From Flavobacteriales bacterium (GTDB lineage Bacteria; Bacteroidota; Bacteroidia; Flavobacteriales; Flavobacteriaceae), in NCBI GenBank assembly GCA_017302935.1, contig JAFLBT010000002.1, positions 1 to 53,418 on the forward strand: a DNA stretch of 53,418 bases, written 5' to 3'. This document shows, piece by piece, positions 14,943-24,300 of this stretch. The translations under genes were made by a program, and so were the position numbers. A model generated the notes under the pieces. That model did no database searches, was not told the DNA's origin, and saw nothing but the letters and a program-made list of their open reading frames with translations. How positions within the stretch are numbered: position 1 is the stretch's first letter; each line of letters opens with the position of its first letter.

Positions 14943-17222
14943 TGATTTTGCTGCTTTAAATAATCTTAATTCTTCCCAAGAATATAAATCGCCTACTTTT
15001 TCTTTTAAAGGCGATAGACTTTCTTCCTTGTATCCTTCGAATAAAGCGTTTAATTCGCTTATTTTATCCTCTGGCAACAAATCATGCACGGAAACTGTTT
15101 TTGCTTGAATAAGCTTCGTAAAATGGCCGTAAATAGTATTTTTAGTCAAAACGCGTGCTTTTGCAATCTCATCTATACTCATGTTTTGTTGCCAAAGTTC
15201 ATACGTTTCTTGAATTGTTGATTTTTTTAGCTCTTTTGCTTTTTTCTTTTTTGGCAAATAATGATGCGTGTCAAAATCTTCCTCTTCTGAATCTTCTTCA
15301 ATCAAATCATTTTTGAGTGTTTTGAAATGTGCTATTACCGTTTGCATTTTATTTCGCTTGTAGAGCTGAATTTCATCCGAAATCAAATTTTCTTTACTAA
15401 TTTCTTTGTTTTCCGCTAAAACAGCAATCATATTCAGTGCTTTGAACAATTGTAGAATTGCTTTGGTTGTGCTTTCTTCCAATTCAGCTAGTTCTGTCAT
15501 GAACTCTTTCACTCTTTTTTTCCGTTTCACTTCCTCCATTTTCAATAAAAGATCAAATAAAACGGTATCTAATTTTGGAAAAAAATAATTGTGTGCTGCA
15601 TGAATTCTTTGATAAATATGTGATAAATCTACTTCTTCCGAATGAAAAAGCTTATGAAGTTGAGCGATAAACTTTTGTGCCGGTTCCAATAAAGCCGCAA
15701 CTTGTTCTTCTGTTTGAATGATCCAATTTTGATGTTTTGCTTTTTCGGCTTTTTCGGTATTATCTTGATAACTAAACCGATGATTACGCCATTGTTGAGC
15801 TAACTCATGCCAATCAAAACTATTTTTGATGTAGGATTGAATAAACTGATGTGTTTCTTTTTGAAGTTCGGCCACTATTTTGTCATTATCTGCTTTATTT
15901 TCAGCATATTGCATCACTTCTTGGTCATTTGTAATTCCGTTTAATTGAATTGGTTTCAACAAAACCAATCCATCAAGCGATCGAAGTCGTGACAATGCCA
16001 CATAGGCTTGTCCTGGCAAAAACACCTGAGAAACATCCAAAACGGCTTTGTCAAACGTTAATCCTTGACTTTTATGAACCGTGATAGCCCACGCTAATTT
16101 AATAGGATAATGAACAAAGGTACCAAGCGTTTCTTCATCAATTTCTTTGGTGTTTTCGTTTACTGAATACCGAATGTTTTTCCACTCATATTTTTCTACT
16201 TCGATTGTTTTATTTTCATCTGGAAAATGAACAATAATTTCTTCCTCTGATAAGGATTTGATAAAACCCATTTTCCCATTAAAATAATTCTTTTCCGGCG
16301 ATAAATCATTTTTAATAAACATGATTTGAGCACCTACTTTCAATTGAAGAATCTCTTCTACCGGATAAATTTTCTCTGGAAAATCACCAACGACTTCAGG
16401 TTTAAAACGATAACATTTTCCTTCCAATTCATCCAATGACTCTGCATTAATCGAATCAGCTTTGGCGTTATGGGTAGTTAAAGTAATATATCCTTTATTG
16501 GCTTTGATATCGAAATTGGGTTTCACAAAATCATTTAACACAACCATATCTTGTTGTGTAATGGTATTATTGCGAAGGTTGTTTAAAACGGATATAAATC
16601 GGTCATCGGTCTGACGAAAAATCTTTGAAAGTTCAATATACAATGGCGGTTTTTCTTGAATTACTTTGGCATTGAAAAAGAAAATTCCACGGTAATAGTT
16701 GCGTAAAACTTGCCATTCGTCGTTTTTTACAACGGGTGGCAACTGCAATAAATCGCCAATAAAAAGGACTTGTACTCCGCCGAAAGGCTTGTCTTTTCTT
16801 CTGACTTTTCGCAACATAAAGTCCACAGCATCAAGTAAATCGGCTCTCAACATACTCACTTCATCAATAATAAGTAATTCCATATTGAGCATCACGGCTT
16901 TCTTTTGACCGCTCATTTTAAAATGCTTGACTAAGGTATTCTTTGTTTCGAATTTTTGATGTTGCGAGATACTTGAACCAGCGATATATTCGGGAATGAA
17001 TCCTCCAAAAGGTAACTGAAACATAGAATGAATCGTTACTCCGCCGGCATTAAGAGCGGCAATTCCCGTTGGAGCTACTACAATTGTGTTTTTATAGGTC
17101 GTTTGGATGATGTTCCTGAGTAAAGTGGTTTTTCCTGTACCGGCTTTACCGGTTAAGAATATGGAACAATTGGTTTGATTGATGAATTGAAGAATCTGTT
17201 TGGCTTCTGATGTAATTTCCAT
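14934..17222 (-). CDS. Pif1/RecD-like superfamily 1 DNA helicase with C-terminal helix-turn-helix
   Basis: 762 residues. Walker A GKAGTGKT is at residues 25-32, motif Ia is VVAPTGIAALNAGGVTIHS, Walker B is LLIIDEVSML, the Q-loop is FIGDLLQLPPV, and the C-terminal helicase motifs are LAWAITVHKSQGLTFDKAVL and GQAYVALSRLRSL. These define an SF1B 5'-3' helicase of the Pif1/RecD2 group. The last ~250 residues are helical and basic, with KKKKAKELKKST, ending in a wHTH-like segment (MSIDEIAKARVLTKNTIYGH) similar to the helix-turn-helix at the end of RecQ/HTH_40 proteins. It is predicted to be a genome-maintenance enzyme acting on single-strand/duplex junctions. A near-match -7 box (TATCTTCG) lies upstream. 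Confidence 0.88.
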   Translation of the reverse strand: MEITSEAKQILQFINQTNCSIFLTGKAGTGKTTLLRNIIQTTYKNTIVVAPTGIAALNAGGVTIHSMFQLPFGGFIPEYIAGSSISQHQKFETKNTLVKHFKMSGQKKAVMLNMELLIIDEVSMLRADLLDAVDFMLRKVRRKDKPFGGVQVLFIGDLLQLPPVVKNDEWQVLRNYYRGIFFFNAKVIQEKPPLYIELSKIFRQTDDRFISVLNNLRNNTITQQDMVVLNDFVKPNFDIKANKGYITLTTHNAKADSINAESLDELEGKCYRFKPEVVGDFPEKIYPVEEILQLKVGAQIMFIKNDLSPEKNYFNGKMGFIKSLSEEEIIVHFPDENKTIEVEKYEWKNIRYSVNENTKEIDEETLGTFVHYPIKLAWAITVHKSQGLTFDKAVLDVSQVFLPGQAYVALSRLRSLDGLVLLKPIQLNGITNDQEVMQYAENKADNDKIVAELQKETHQFIQSYIKNSFDWHELAQQWRNHRFSYQDNTEKAEKAKHQNWIIQTEEQVAALLEPAQKFIAQLHKLFHSEEVDLSHIYQRIHAAHNYFFPKLDTVLFDLLLKMEEVKRKKRVKEFMTELAELEESTTKAILQLFKALNMIAVLAENKEISKENLISDEIQLYKRNKMQTVIAHFKTLKNDLIEEDSEEEDFDTHHYLPKKKKAKELKKSTIQETYELWQQNMSIDEIAKARVLTKNTIYGHFTKLIQAKTVSVHDLLPEDKISELNALFEGYKEESLSPLKEKVGDLYSWEELRLFKAAKSLV

Positions 17223-17292
17223 TTGGCGTTTAGTTTAAAATACGAAGATAAATAATTTTATAAAAATATAAAAATGAATGGAATAACAAAAA

Positions 17293-17321
17293 TAAAAAAG
17301 CCTTTTCAAATGAAAAGGCTT
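17293..17321 (-). terminator. Rho-independent terminator after the OmpH/Skp gene
   Basis: An 11-bp perfect stem (AAGCCTTTTCA at 17298-17308 with TGAAAAGGCTT at 17311-17321) reads on the minus strand into a U-rich tail (17293-17299 and beyond). It lies 9 nt after the OmpH stop and ends the DUF4175-ybeY-mnmG-methyltransferase-OmpH run. Confidence 0.88.
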
Positions 17322-17329
17322 AGCTAAAT

Positions 17330-17917
17330 TTATTTTTTTGAAGTGTCTTCTTTATCTTTTTTAGGCTCTTCTTTTGTTTCTGAAGATGATTTGTTTTTAT
17401 ATCTTTCGTTAAGTAATTTAATCATTTCATTCGTAATATCATATTCTTCTTTGGCATACAAAACTGAGGCGGCATCACCGGTTCCATAAATATAATGATA
17501 TCCTTTTTCTTTTCCGTAATCTTTAATGTATTTTTTTATGTCTTTTACTAAGCTATCCATTTCTTTTCCGCTTTCGTTTTGTAATTGACGTAAAATAGCT
17601 TGTTGAGCATATGACAATTCTTGTTCTTTTTGTTGTAATTCAGCACCTTTTTGTTGAGCCCATTGCGGACCATAAGTTTGAGCATTTTTTTGGAAATTTG
17701 AAGCTTCACTTCTAAATCGAACCAATTCAGCTTCTAACTGCTTGCCCATTTCCTCCCCTTTGGCTTTGTATTTTTCTTCAATATCTTTTGCTTCTGTATA
17801 TTCATCTAACAATTTAGAAGTGTCTACATAAGCAGTTTTGAATTCTTTTTGTTCAGCAGCTTTTTCACAAGATGCCATAGCTAATAACAAGCTGAAAATA
17901 AAAATCGATTTTTTCAT
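17330..17917 (-). CDS. OmpH/Skp-family periplasmic chaperone, lipoprotein form
   Basis: 195 residues. The leader MKKSIFIFSLLLAMASC ends at a lipobox cysteine (Cys17). FKTAYVDTSKLLDEYTEAKD is the first strand and helix of the Skp fold. A long charged coiled coil follows (about 50-125, rich in Glu, Gln and Lys), then IKDYGKEKGYHYIYGTGD with ASVLYAKEEYDIT, which closes the body of Skp-like proteins. A Lys/Glu tail ends the protein. Skp chaperones carry unfolded outer-membrane proteins across the periplasm. It is last in a five-gene minus-strand run and is followed by a strong terminator. Confidence 0.88.
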   Translation of the reverse strand: MKKSIFIFSLLLAMASCEKAAEQKEFKTAYVDTSKLLDEYTEAKDIEEKYKAKGEEMGKQLEAELVRFRSEASNFQKNAQTYGPQWAQQKGAELQQKEQELSYAQQAILRQLQNESGKEMDSLVKDIKKYIKDYGKEKGYHYIYGTGDAASVLYAKEEYDITNEMIKLLNERYKNKSSSETKEEPKKDKEDTSKK

Positions 17918-17998
17918 TATAAATAAATGGTTATAAATTTTGGTAAAAATAATAATTCTAAGTTAGATTCAAAGGAAGGTGAGAGAAAGTTATTGTAG

Positions 17999-18844
17999 TT
18001 AACTGTTTTTTAAAATATAAATGTGAGAAGAAAACTCTTTTGTCTTTTTCCCTTTTAAATTTGATTGTAGGCCAATCCAAAAAGCAGAAAGAACGTTCAT
18101 TTTTCCTGTTTTGTATTTTTCAGACAATAAACTTACGTAAAAACTGTCAAACCACATGGGTTTAACATCTACTAATTTTATATTTTTTTGAGCAAATATT
18201 TGCTGAATAGCCGATTTAGAAAAATGCCAAAGATGTCTTGGCACATCAAAAGCCGCCCAATATTTTCCGTAATAATGGGCATCAAACGATTTAAAATTTG
18301 GTACCGCAATGATAATTATACCATCAGGTTTTAAAAGTCTTTTCAATTCATTGATTTGAAAATCTAAATCAGGAACATGTTCTAAAACATGCCACATGGT
18401 TATCACATCAAAATAATGATTTTCTAATTCTTCATACGATTCTACCAAACAAACGCCTTTTTGCTTTGCAATTGATTTAGCTTTGTCGCTTGGTTCCATT
18501 CCTACTGTTTTCCAATTTTGTTTTTTGGCTTCCGCTAAAAAATCTCCCGTTCCAGAACCAATATCTAAAACAATTCCTTTTGAGCCATTATAGTATTCAA
18601 TTAGACAAACTTTATCTCTAATTGCTTTTTGCTTTACAAGATGATAGATTTTTTCAAACCATGATCTTTTTGCGTCCGTATGTGAAATATAATCTTCACT
18701 TTGATAATACTTTTGTAACTCTTCATTTTTTGGCTGCGGATGCGTTTTAAGTAATTGAAGATTTTCATCTATCAACAACTCAAACTCTTCTCCTGAGACA
18801 GAATAATCTTTTACGGTAATGTAAGGTTCTTTCAAAAAGTTCAT
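17999..18844 (-). CDS. Class I SAM-dependent methyltransferase
   Basis: 281 residues. The SAM-binding motif I is VLDIGSGTGDFLAEAKK (about 92-108), the acidic end of strand beta-2 is VGMEPSDKA, and HVLEHVPDLDFQINELKRLLKPDGIIIIAVPN covers motifs post-I to III (quoted here as HVLEHVPD and LLKPDGIIIIAVPN). The N-terminal ~50 residues and the KYWAAFDVPRHLWHFSK segment are typical of the Methyltransf_23 type seen in polysaccharide or small-molecule loci. The substrate cannot be told. It lies downstream of mnmG with a parS-like site in the gap. Confidence 0.88.
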   Translation of the reverse strand: MNFLKEPYITVKDYSVSGEEFELLIDENLQLLKTHPQPKNEELQKYYQSEDYISHTDAKRSWFEKIYHLVKQKAIRDKVCLIEYYNGSKGIVLDIGSGTGDFLAEAKKQNWKTVGMEPSDKAKSIAKQKGVCLVESYEELENHYFDVITMWHVLEHVPDLDFQINELKRLLKPDGIIIIAVPNFKSFDAHYYGKYWAAFDVPRHLWHFSKSAIQQIFAQKNIKLVDVKPMWFDSFYVSLLSEKYKTGKMNVLSAFWIGLQSNLKGKKTKEFSSHIYILKNS

Positions 18845-18901
18845 GTACTTTATTTTACTTTTTCCTTTGTTAGCTATTGTGTTTGTAGGTCTTTACAAAA
18901 T

Positions 18902-18917
18902 CGTTTCACGTGGAACA
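18902..18917. promoter_or_regulatory. parS-like ParB-binding site (site 1)
   Basis: The 16-mer CGTTTCACGTGGAACA differs at 2 positions from the canonical TGTTTCACGTGAAACA and keeps the central CACGTG. It sits in the gap between mnmG and the methyltransferase gene. Confidence 0.7.
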
Positions 18918-18968
18918 TTTAATTCATTCTAATCGCAAATCCTTTTAAAACAGCAAACAACAAAGAAA

Positions 18969-20840
18969 TTATCTTCCCATGTAAATTAATAAAATTGAAA
19001 TATCACTTGGTGAAACTCCACTAATTCGTGAAGCTTGTGAAACGGTAACGGGTCTAATTTTTTTAAACTTTTCTCTTGCTTCAAACGATAATGATTTGAT
19101 TTTATCATAATCAAAAGATTCCGGAATTTTAACATCTTCTAACCTTTTTAGCTTATCCGCATTATTTCGTTCTTTTTCAATATAACCATTATATTTTACT
19201 TGAATTTCTGCTTGCTCAATAGTTTCTTCGTCTAAATCATTTGAAGCGATATATTCTTTTACTTTATCAAATAAAACAATATCTTCTAAATCAATTTGTG
19301 GCCTAGAGAAAACTTTATACATTTTATCAGACTGTACCATCAATGAACTACCTTTTACTTCTAAAACCGGGTTTGCTTCTTCAGGCGAAATACTGGTTTC
19401 TTTAAAAAAAGTTACCATTTTCTCCGCTTCACCAAATTTATACTCCATACGTTTTAAACGTTCATCAGAAGCCAAACCAAGTGCATGACCTTTTGGTGTC
19501 AATCGCTCATCAGCATTGTCTTGCCGTAACAACGTTCGGTATTCCGCTCTCGAAGTAAACATTCTATATGGTTCTTCCGTTCCTTTTGTAATTAAATCAT
19601 CAATTAAAACACCAATATACGCTTCATCTCGTTTTAAAATGAAAGGTTCACGTTCTTGAACTTTTAGAGCAGCATTAATTCCCGCCATCAAACCTTGAGA
19701 AGCAGCTTCTTCATAACCGGTTGTTCCATTTATTTGTCCTGCAAAATACAACCCATCAACTAATTTGGTTTCTAATGTGTGTTTTAATTGTGTTGGTGGG
19801 AAATAATCATATTCAATTGCATAACCAGGTCTGAAAAATTTCACATTTTCAAATCCTTCTACTGAACGAAGAGCTTTATATTGTACTTCTTCCGGTAAAG
19901 AAGTTGAAAAACCATTGACATATACTTCAACTGTATTCCATCCTTCCGGTTCTACAAACAATTGATGTCTGTCTTTATCTGCAAAACGATTGATTTTATC
20001 TTCAATAGAAGGACAATATCTAGGGCCTGTACTTTTAATACGCCCATTAAACATTGGTGAGCGATCAAATCCTTCTCTCAATAAATCGTGAACCGTTTCT
20101 GATGTGTATGTCATCCAACACGATTTTTGATGTGTCAATGGCTGAGTTGAATCCAAATAAGAAAACTTATGTGGTTTTTCATCCCCTTTTTCTTCACGCA
20201 TTTTTGAATAATCCAATGAACGCCCATCTACTCTTGGAGGTGTTCCTGTTTTCATTCTTCCTGCTTGAAAACCTAGTTTCACCAAATCTTCAGTAATTCC
20301 AAAAGCAGCACTTTCCCCAGCTCTTCCTCCGCCGAATTGTTTTTCACCGATATGAATTAATCCATTTAAAAACGTTCCGTTGGTCAAAACAACTGTTTTA
20401 GCTTTGATTTCAATTCCTAAAGAAGTTTTAATTCCTTTTACTACATTGTTTTCAATAATCAAACCGGCTACCATTTCTTGATAAAAATCAACATTGGGCG
20501 TGTTTTCCAACATTAAACGCCATTCTTCTGCAAAACGCATTCGGTCACTTTGAACTCTTGGCGACCACATCGCCGGGCCTTTCGATTTATTCAACATTTT
20601 AAATTGAATCGCCGTTTTATCAGAAACAATTCCTGAATAACCGCCTAACGCATCAATCTCACGCACAATTTGTCCTTTTGCAATTCCGCCCATAGCGGGA
20701 TTACAGGACATTTGTCCAATGGTTTGCAAATTCATGGTGACCAATAAAGTTTTACAACCCATATTAGCGGCAGCAGCGGCGGCTTCTGAACCTGCGTGCC
20801 CTGCTCCTACCACAATTACATCATACTTATCTTGAAACAT
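18969..20840 (-). CDS. mnmG: tRNA uridine-5-carboxymethylaminomethyl modification enzyme MnmG (GidA)
   Basis: 623 residues from the ATG at 20840. With MnmE it installs the carboxymethylaminomethyl group on the wobble uridine of tRNAs. The FAD-binding dinucleotide fold is DVIVVGAGHAGSEAAAAAA at the N-terminus. SCNPAMGGIAKGQIVREIDALGG, GTFLNGLIHIGEKQFGGGRAGE, RMKTGTPPRVDGRSLDYS and GTTGYEEAASQGLMAGINA follow (each a family signature), and the C-terminal helical domain ends PSDISILLIYMGR. An in-frame TTG at 20867 adds nine residues, but that stretch is the parS-like site, so I prefer the ATG. ybeY lies 45 nt upstream. Confidence 0.97.
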   Translation of the reverse strand: MFQDKYDVIVVGAGHAGSEAAAAAANMGCKTLLVTMNLQTIGQMSCNPAMGGIAKGQIVREIDALGGYSGIVSDKTAIQFKMLNKSKGPAMWSPRVQSDRMRFAEEWRLMLENTPNVDFYQEMVAGLIIENNVVKGIKTSLGIEIKAKTVVLTNGTFLNGLIHIGEKQFGGGRAGESAAFGITEDLVKLGFQAGRMKTGTPPRVDGRSLDYSKMREEKGDEKPHKFSYLDSTQPLTHQKSCWMTYTSETVHDLLREGFDRSPMFNGRIKSTGPRYCPSIEDKINRFADKDRHQLFVEPEGWNTVEVYVNGFSTSLPEEVQYKALRSVEGFENVKFFRPGYAIEYDYFPPTQLKHTLETKLVDGLYFAGQINGTTGYEEAASQGLMAGINAALKVQEREPFILKRDEAYIGVLIDDLITKGTEEPYRMFTSRAEYRTLLRQDNADERLTPKGHALGLASDERLKRMEYKFGEAEKMVTFFKETSISPEEANPVLEVKGSSLMVQSDKMYKVFSRPQIDLEDIVLFDKVKEYIASNDLDEETIEQAEIQVKYNGYIEKERNNADKLKRLEDVKIPESFDYDKIKSLSFEAREKFKKIRPVTVSQASRISGVSPSDISILLIYMGR

Positions 20841-20850
20841 ATTTTTTATT

Positions 20851-20866
20851 TGTTCCACGTGAAACA
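20851..20866. promoter_or_regulatory. parS-like ParB-binding site (site 2)
   Basis: TGTTCCACGTGAAACA matches the degenerate parS consensus TGTTnCACGTGAAACA exactly. It lies in the short gap between ybeY and the mnmG ATG. Confidence 0.85.
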
Positions 20867-20885
20867 ATTCACGTTTATCGTTGTT

Positions 20886-21305
20886 TTAATGTTCCACGTG
20901 GAACATTTTTATTTTTTCATCTTCTTTTTGACGCATTAACAATTCATCTTGTTCGCTTTTGTCTTTATAGCCACAATAATGAAGTACGCCATGAGCCATT
21001 ACTCTTTTCAATTCGTTTTCAAAAGAAACATTGAATTCTTTTGCGTTATCGGCCACTCTTTCTACAGAAACAAAAATATCTCCGTGTAAAAAATTTCCTT
21101 CACTATAATCGAAGCTAATGATATCGGTCAGCGTGTCGTGATTGAGATATTCAACGTTTATTTTATGTAAATATTCATCATCACAAAAAATATAGTTGAT
21201 ATCTCCCTCCTCTTTGTTTTCGGATGCAATCACATTTTGAATCCATGAAACATAATCAGATTCGCTACTGAGTTCAAAATCGGTTTCGTAATTAAAACTA
21301 ATCAT
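20886..21305 (-). CDS. ybeY: Endoribonuclease YbeY (rRNA maturation)
   Basis: 139 residues, a small metal-dependent RNase acting in 16S rRNA 3'-end processing and ribosome quality control. The zinc-site segment is MAHGVLHYCGYKDKSEQDE: the two histidines of HGxLH are present, while the third His of the common HGxLHxxGYDH motif is replaced by the KDK sequence usual in Bacteroidota. The upstream part INVEYLNHDTLTDIISFDYSE is a second family signature. Its start overlaps the end of the DUF4175 gene by 8 nt. The last six codons (MFHVEH) are formed by parS-like site 3. Confidence 0.93.
   Translation of the reverse strand: MISFNYETDFELSSESDYVSWIQNVIASENKEEGDINYIFCDDEYLHKINVEYLNHDTLTDIISFDYSEGNFLHGDIFVSVERVADNAKEFNVSFENELKRVMAHGVLHYCGYKDKSEQDELLMRQKEDEKIKMFHVEH
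20890..20905. promoter_or_regulatory. parS-like ParB-binding site (site 3, inside ybeY)
   Basis: TGTTCCACGTGGAACA is a perfect 16-bp palindrome differing from TGTTTCACGTGAAACA at 2 symmetric positions. It lies within the 3' end of the ybeY coding sequence. Confidence 0.75.
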
Positions 21306-24300
21306 TTGTTTTAAAGTATTCTTGAACCTTTTGGTTAAAATTTGGCCGCAAAGGTAAGCTTTGTCTGTTTAAAATCTCAACACTATTCAAATATTGTTGT
21401 AATTCTGGCGAAAGCGGTTTAACAGTGTTATTAAAATCTTTTTGATTGGTTTCAGATTGTCGTTTAGAATCTTCGCCTTGTTGTTGAACAGCTTTTTCTA
21501 ATTTTAGCATTTCGTAATTGATGTTCAACATGCGTTGTAATACTTCATTTTTGAAACCTTTGTTCAAAATTTGCTTTTCAGCATCTTTCATTTGATCCAA
21601 CACTTTTTGTCCGCCGGGTGTTAATCCTTGTTTACGCAGTTGATCTTCTAATTGTTGACGTAAACGTCGTTGTTCTTGAAAAATTTCCATTAATTCTCTA
21701 GCATTTTCTTCACCGTCATTGTTGCCTTGACCACCTCCGCTACCTTCGCCGGGTTTATTGCCTTTTTGGTTTCCTTTTCCTTTTTCTCCCTTCTCGCCTT
21801 TCTCGCCTTCTTTACCACCGGGTTTGTCACCTTTCTCGCCTTCTTTTCCATCACCAGGTTTGTCGCCTTTTTCAATGCCTTCTTTCATTTTATCAGACAA
21901 CCCTTTTTGCTTTTGAATAATATCCGGCAATTGTCCACCGCCTTGACCTTGACCTGGTTTTGGTTTACCAGCTCCGGAGCCCATTCCAGACATAGACATT
22001 TGCATACTATTCATAATATCTGACAGAAAATCAGCTAAACGATTAGCCGATGAAACGGTATATTGTTGATGTGAAACCCCTTTAGGAATCATTGCTTCTG
22101 CAAGTGTTTCAAGCGATTTGTCAACATTGTAATGTACTTTACCAATTTCTTCTGTAACTTTCTCAGTAATCATTTCGTTACGCAAAGACATCGCAAACAA
22201 ACTATCGTCAACATGTTTAAATTGTTGCTTTAAATCCTGTTGGTTCTTTAAAAACTTATTATAAGATGGAGCTCCTTTCTTTAGCCCTTTAAATTGTTTC
22301 ATCAAGTTTTCCTGTGAAAACGAAAAAGCCAATAAATTATCTAAAATTTGACGCATTGCTTTGATATCTTCATCCATTTGTTCCATTTGACCATTCGCCA
22401 TACTATCGGCCATTTTCTGGCTCATTTGTTTCATCTTTTGAGCGGCACTTTTTTGTTTGGGTTTGGCTTTCTCTTTTTGGTCTTTCTGTAACTCATCCGA
22501 TGCTTTTTCCATATCCTCTTCGATACTCTTTTCTTGTTTTTCGTCTGAAGGAATATCTAAGGGCTTTTTCAGTTCTTTATTATCTTTCTCAAGTTCTCGA
22601 AGCTCTTCTTGTAATTTATCAAACTCTTTGTTTAACTCTTCTTGTTTAGCAGAAGTGTTTTCTTTATCTTCTTTTGATAAATTTTCTTGTTTCTCGGCTA
22701 ATTTGTCAAGCTTTTTCGTAAGCTGTTCTGCTTTCTTTTCAACGTAATATTTTTTAGTTAATTCAACTAATTGTTCTAGGTTCTTCGCTTGATTTTTACT
22801 GTTTTGTTTGATTTTATCTAATTTTTCCTGAACATCTAAATCTTGGATTTTTTCCGTAAGTTTTTGAAGTTCATCTAATAATTTTTGATTTTCATCCGTT
22901 TGCTTTTCAATATTTTCTGCTCTTTTCTCAAGTTGTTCTTTCTTTTGATCTTTATCGTTTTTATTGAATTCATTCAGGTTGTTTTTTAACTCTTTTGAAA
23001 ACTCTTTCATCATTTCTTCTTGTTGCTTTTGGCGTTTGATGAAATCATTAATTTTCTGTTTGTCTTTGAATTCAAGGTTTTCTTTTTCCTTGCTCATTTT
23101 TTGCAATTTATCCATTTCAGATAATTGCTTTTCTTGGTTTTTCAGCGATTTTTCTAAACTATTGATATTATCTTTTTGCTGTTTTAATTGCTCTTCCTGA
23201 CGCTCTTCTTCAGTATTAATACGGTCTGAAAAAACAGAAGATTTTGTGCTTTTGAAATTGTGAAGTGCATCATTATCAAATACTTCAAAATAATATTCAT
23301 AGGCTACCCCTTCTGTAATTGGCAAATTACCAGGAAAAGAAAACACAAATTGATCAAACAATTCCTTTTTAACCGGAATGGTAGATTTTAACGCTGCTCG
23401 TTCATTGTTTTTTGGATAATAAACAATCTGAAGTTTGTGTAATCCATTATCATCAGACACTTGACCAATTAATATGTTTTTTTGAACCCTTAAACTATCC
23501 GGAGCGTTATTTACGGTAATAGTTGGAAATTGATCTTTTATAGTCGTTATTTGATAGTTCAATTTCTCATAATGTTTCACTTTACTATTTGAAGTAAGAA
23601 TCTGATATTCTGTGCTTTGTAGTATTGTTTTAGCGAAAGAAAACAAATTATCCTTCTCAATAAAAGAGGAATACGCACTTCCTTCAAAATATTGAATTTG
23701 ATTGGTTGCTAATGCTGATACTTTCCAACTAACTTTCGTCCCCTCCGGCACAATGGCATTACCGGAACCTTTAATCGTTTCAGCTTTTCGATTCAAATAA
23801 GATGGAAACTGCAAAACCATTTCAAAGTTTGAAATCGTTGGAACAGCTACTACTGAAAGTTCTAAATCAGGAGTAGAAACCGAATTGGATTCCACATGAA
23901 AAGTAATGTTTTTGGAAGGTTTCGTAAAACGATATTCAAAAACACCCGGTTTGGTACTTTCCATGTAATAACTTTCATCACCAATAATAATCATTGCGTT
24001 TTCAGGAACTACTTTCCCTTCAGATTTCACTTGAAGAATAAAATCTGATCCTTGCTCAGTTTGTAAATGATCATTCAAAACCACAAATGAAAAAGGTGCC
24101 GGTGGCGAAAATTTCTCATTATACCGTACGACACGATTCATGCTATCGGCTATTATATCACTATTACCGGTAAGCATAAAAAAAGCTAAAAATAATAACG
24201 GGATGATTGCCCAAGGTAAATACTTGGTGTTTTTCTTTAAATTAATGGCGTTGCTAAACGGAATCGGTTGCAATGATTTTCCTTTTTGTTCAATAGAAGC

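Noticed and set aside
21735-21872. Minus- and plus-strand short frames over the Gly-Glu-Lys tract.
   Set aside because: They are frame-shifted readings of the low-complexity DNA in the DUF4175 gene.
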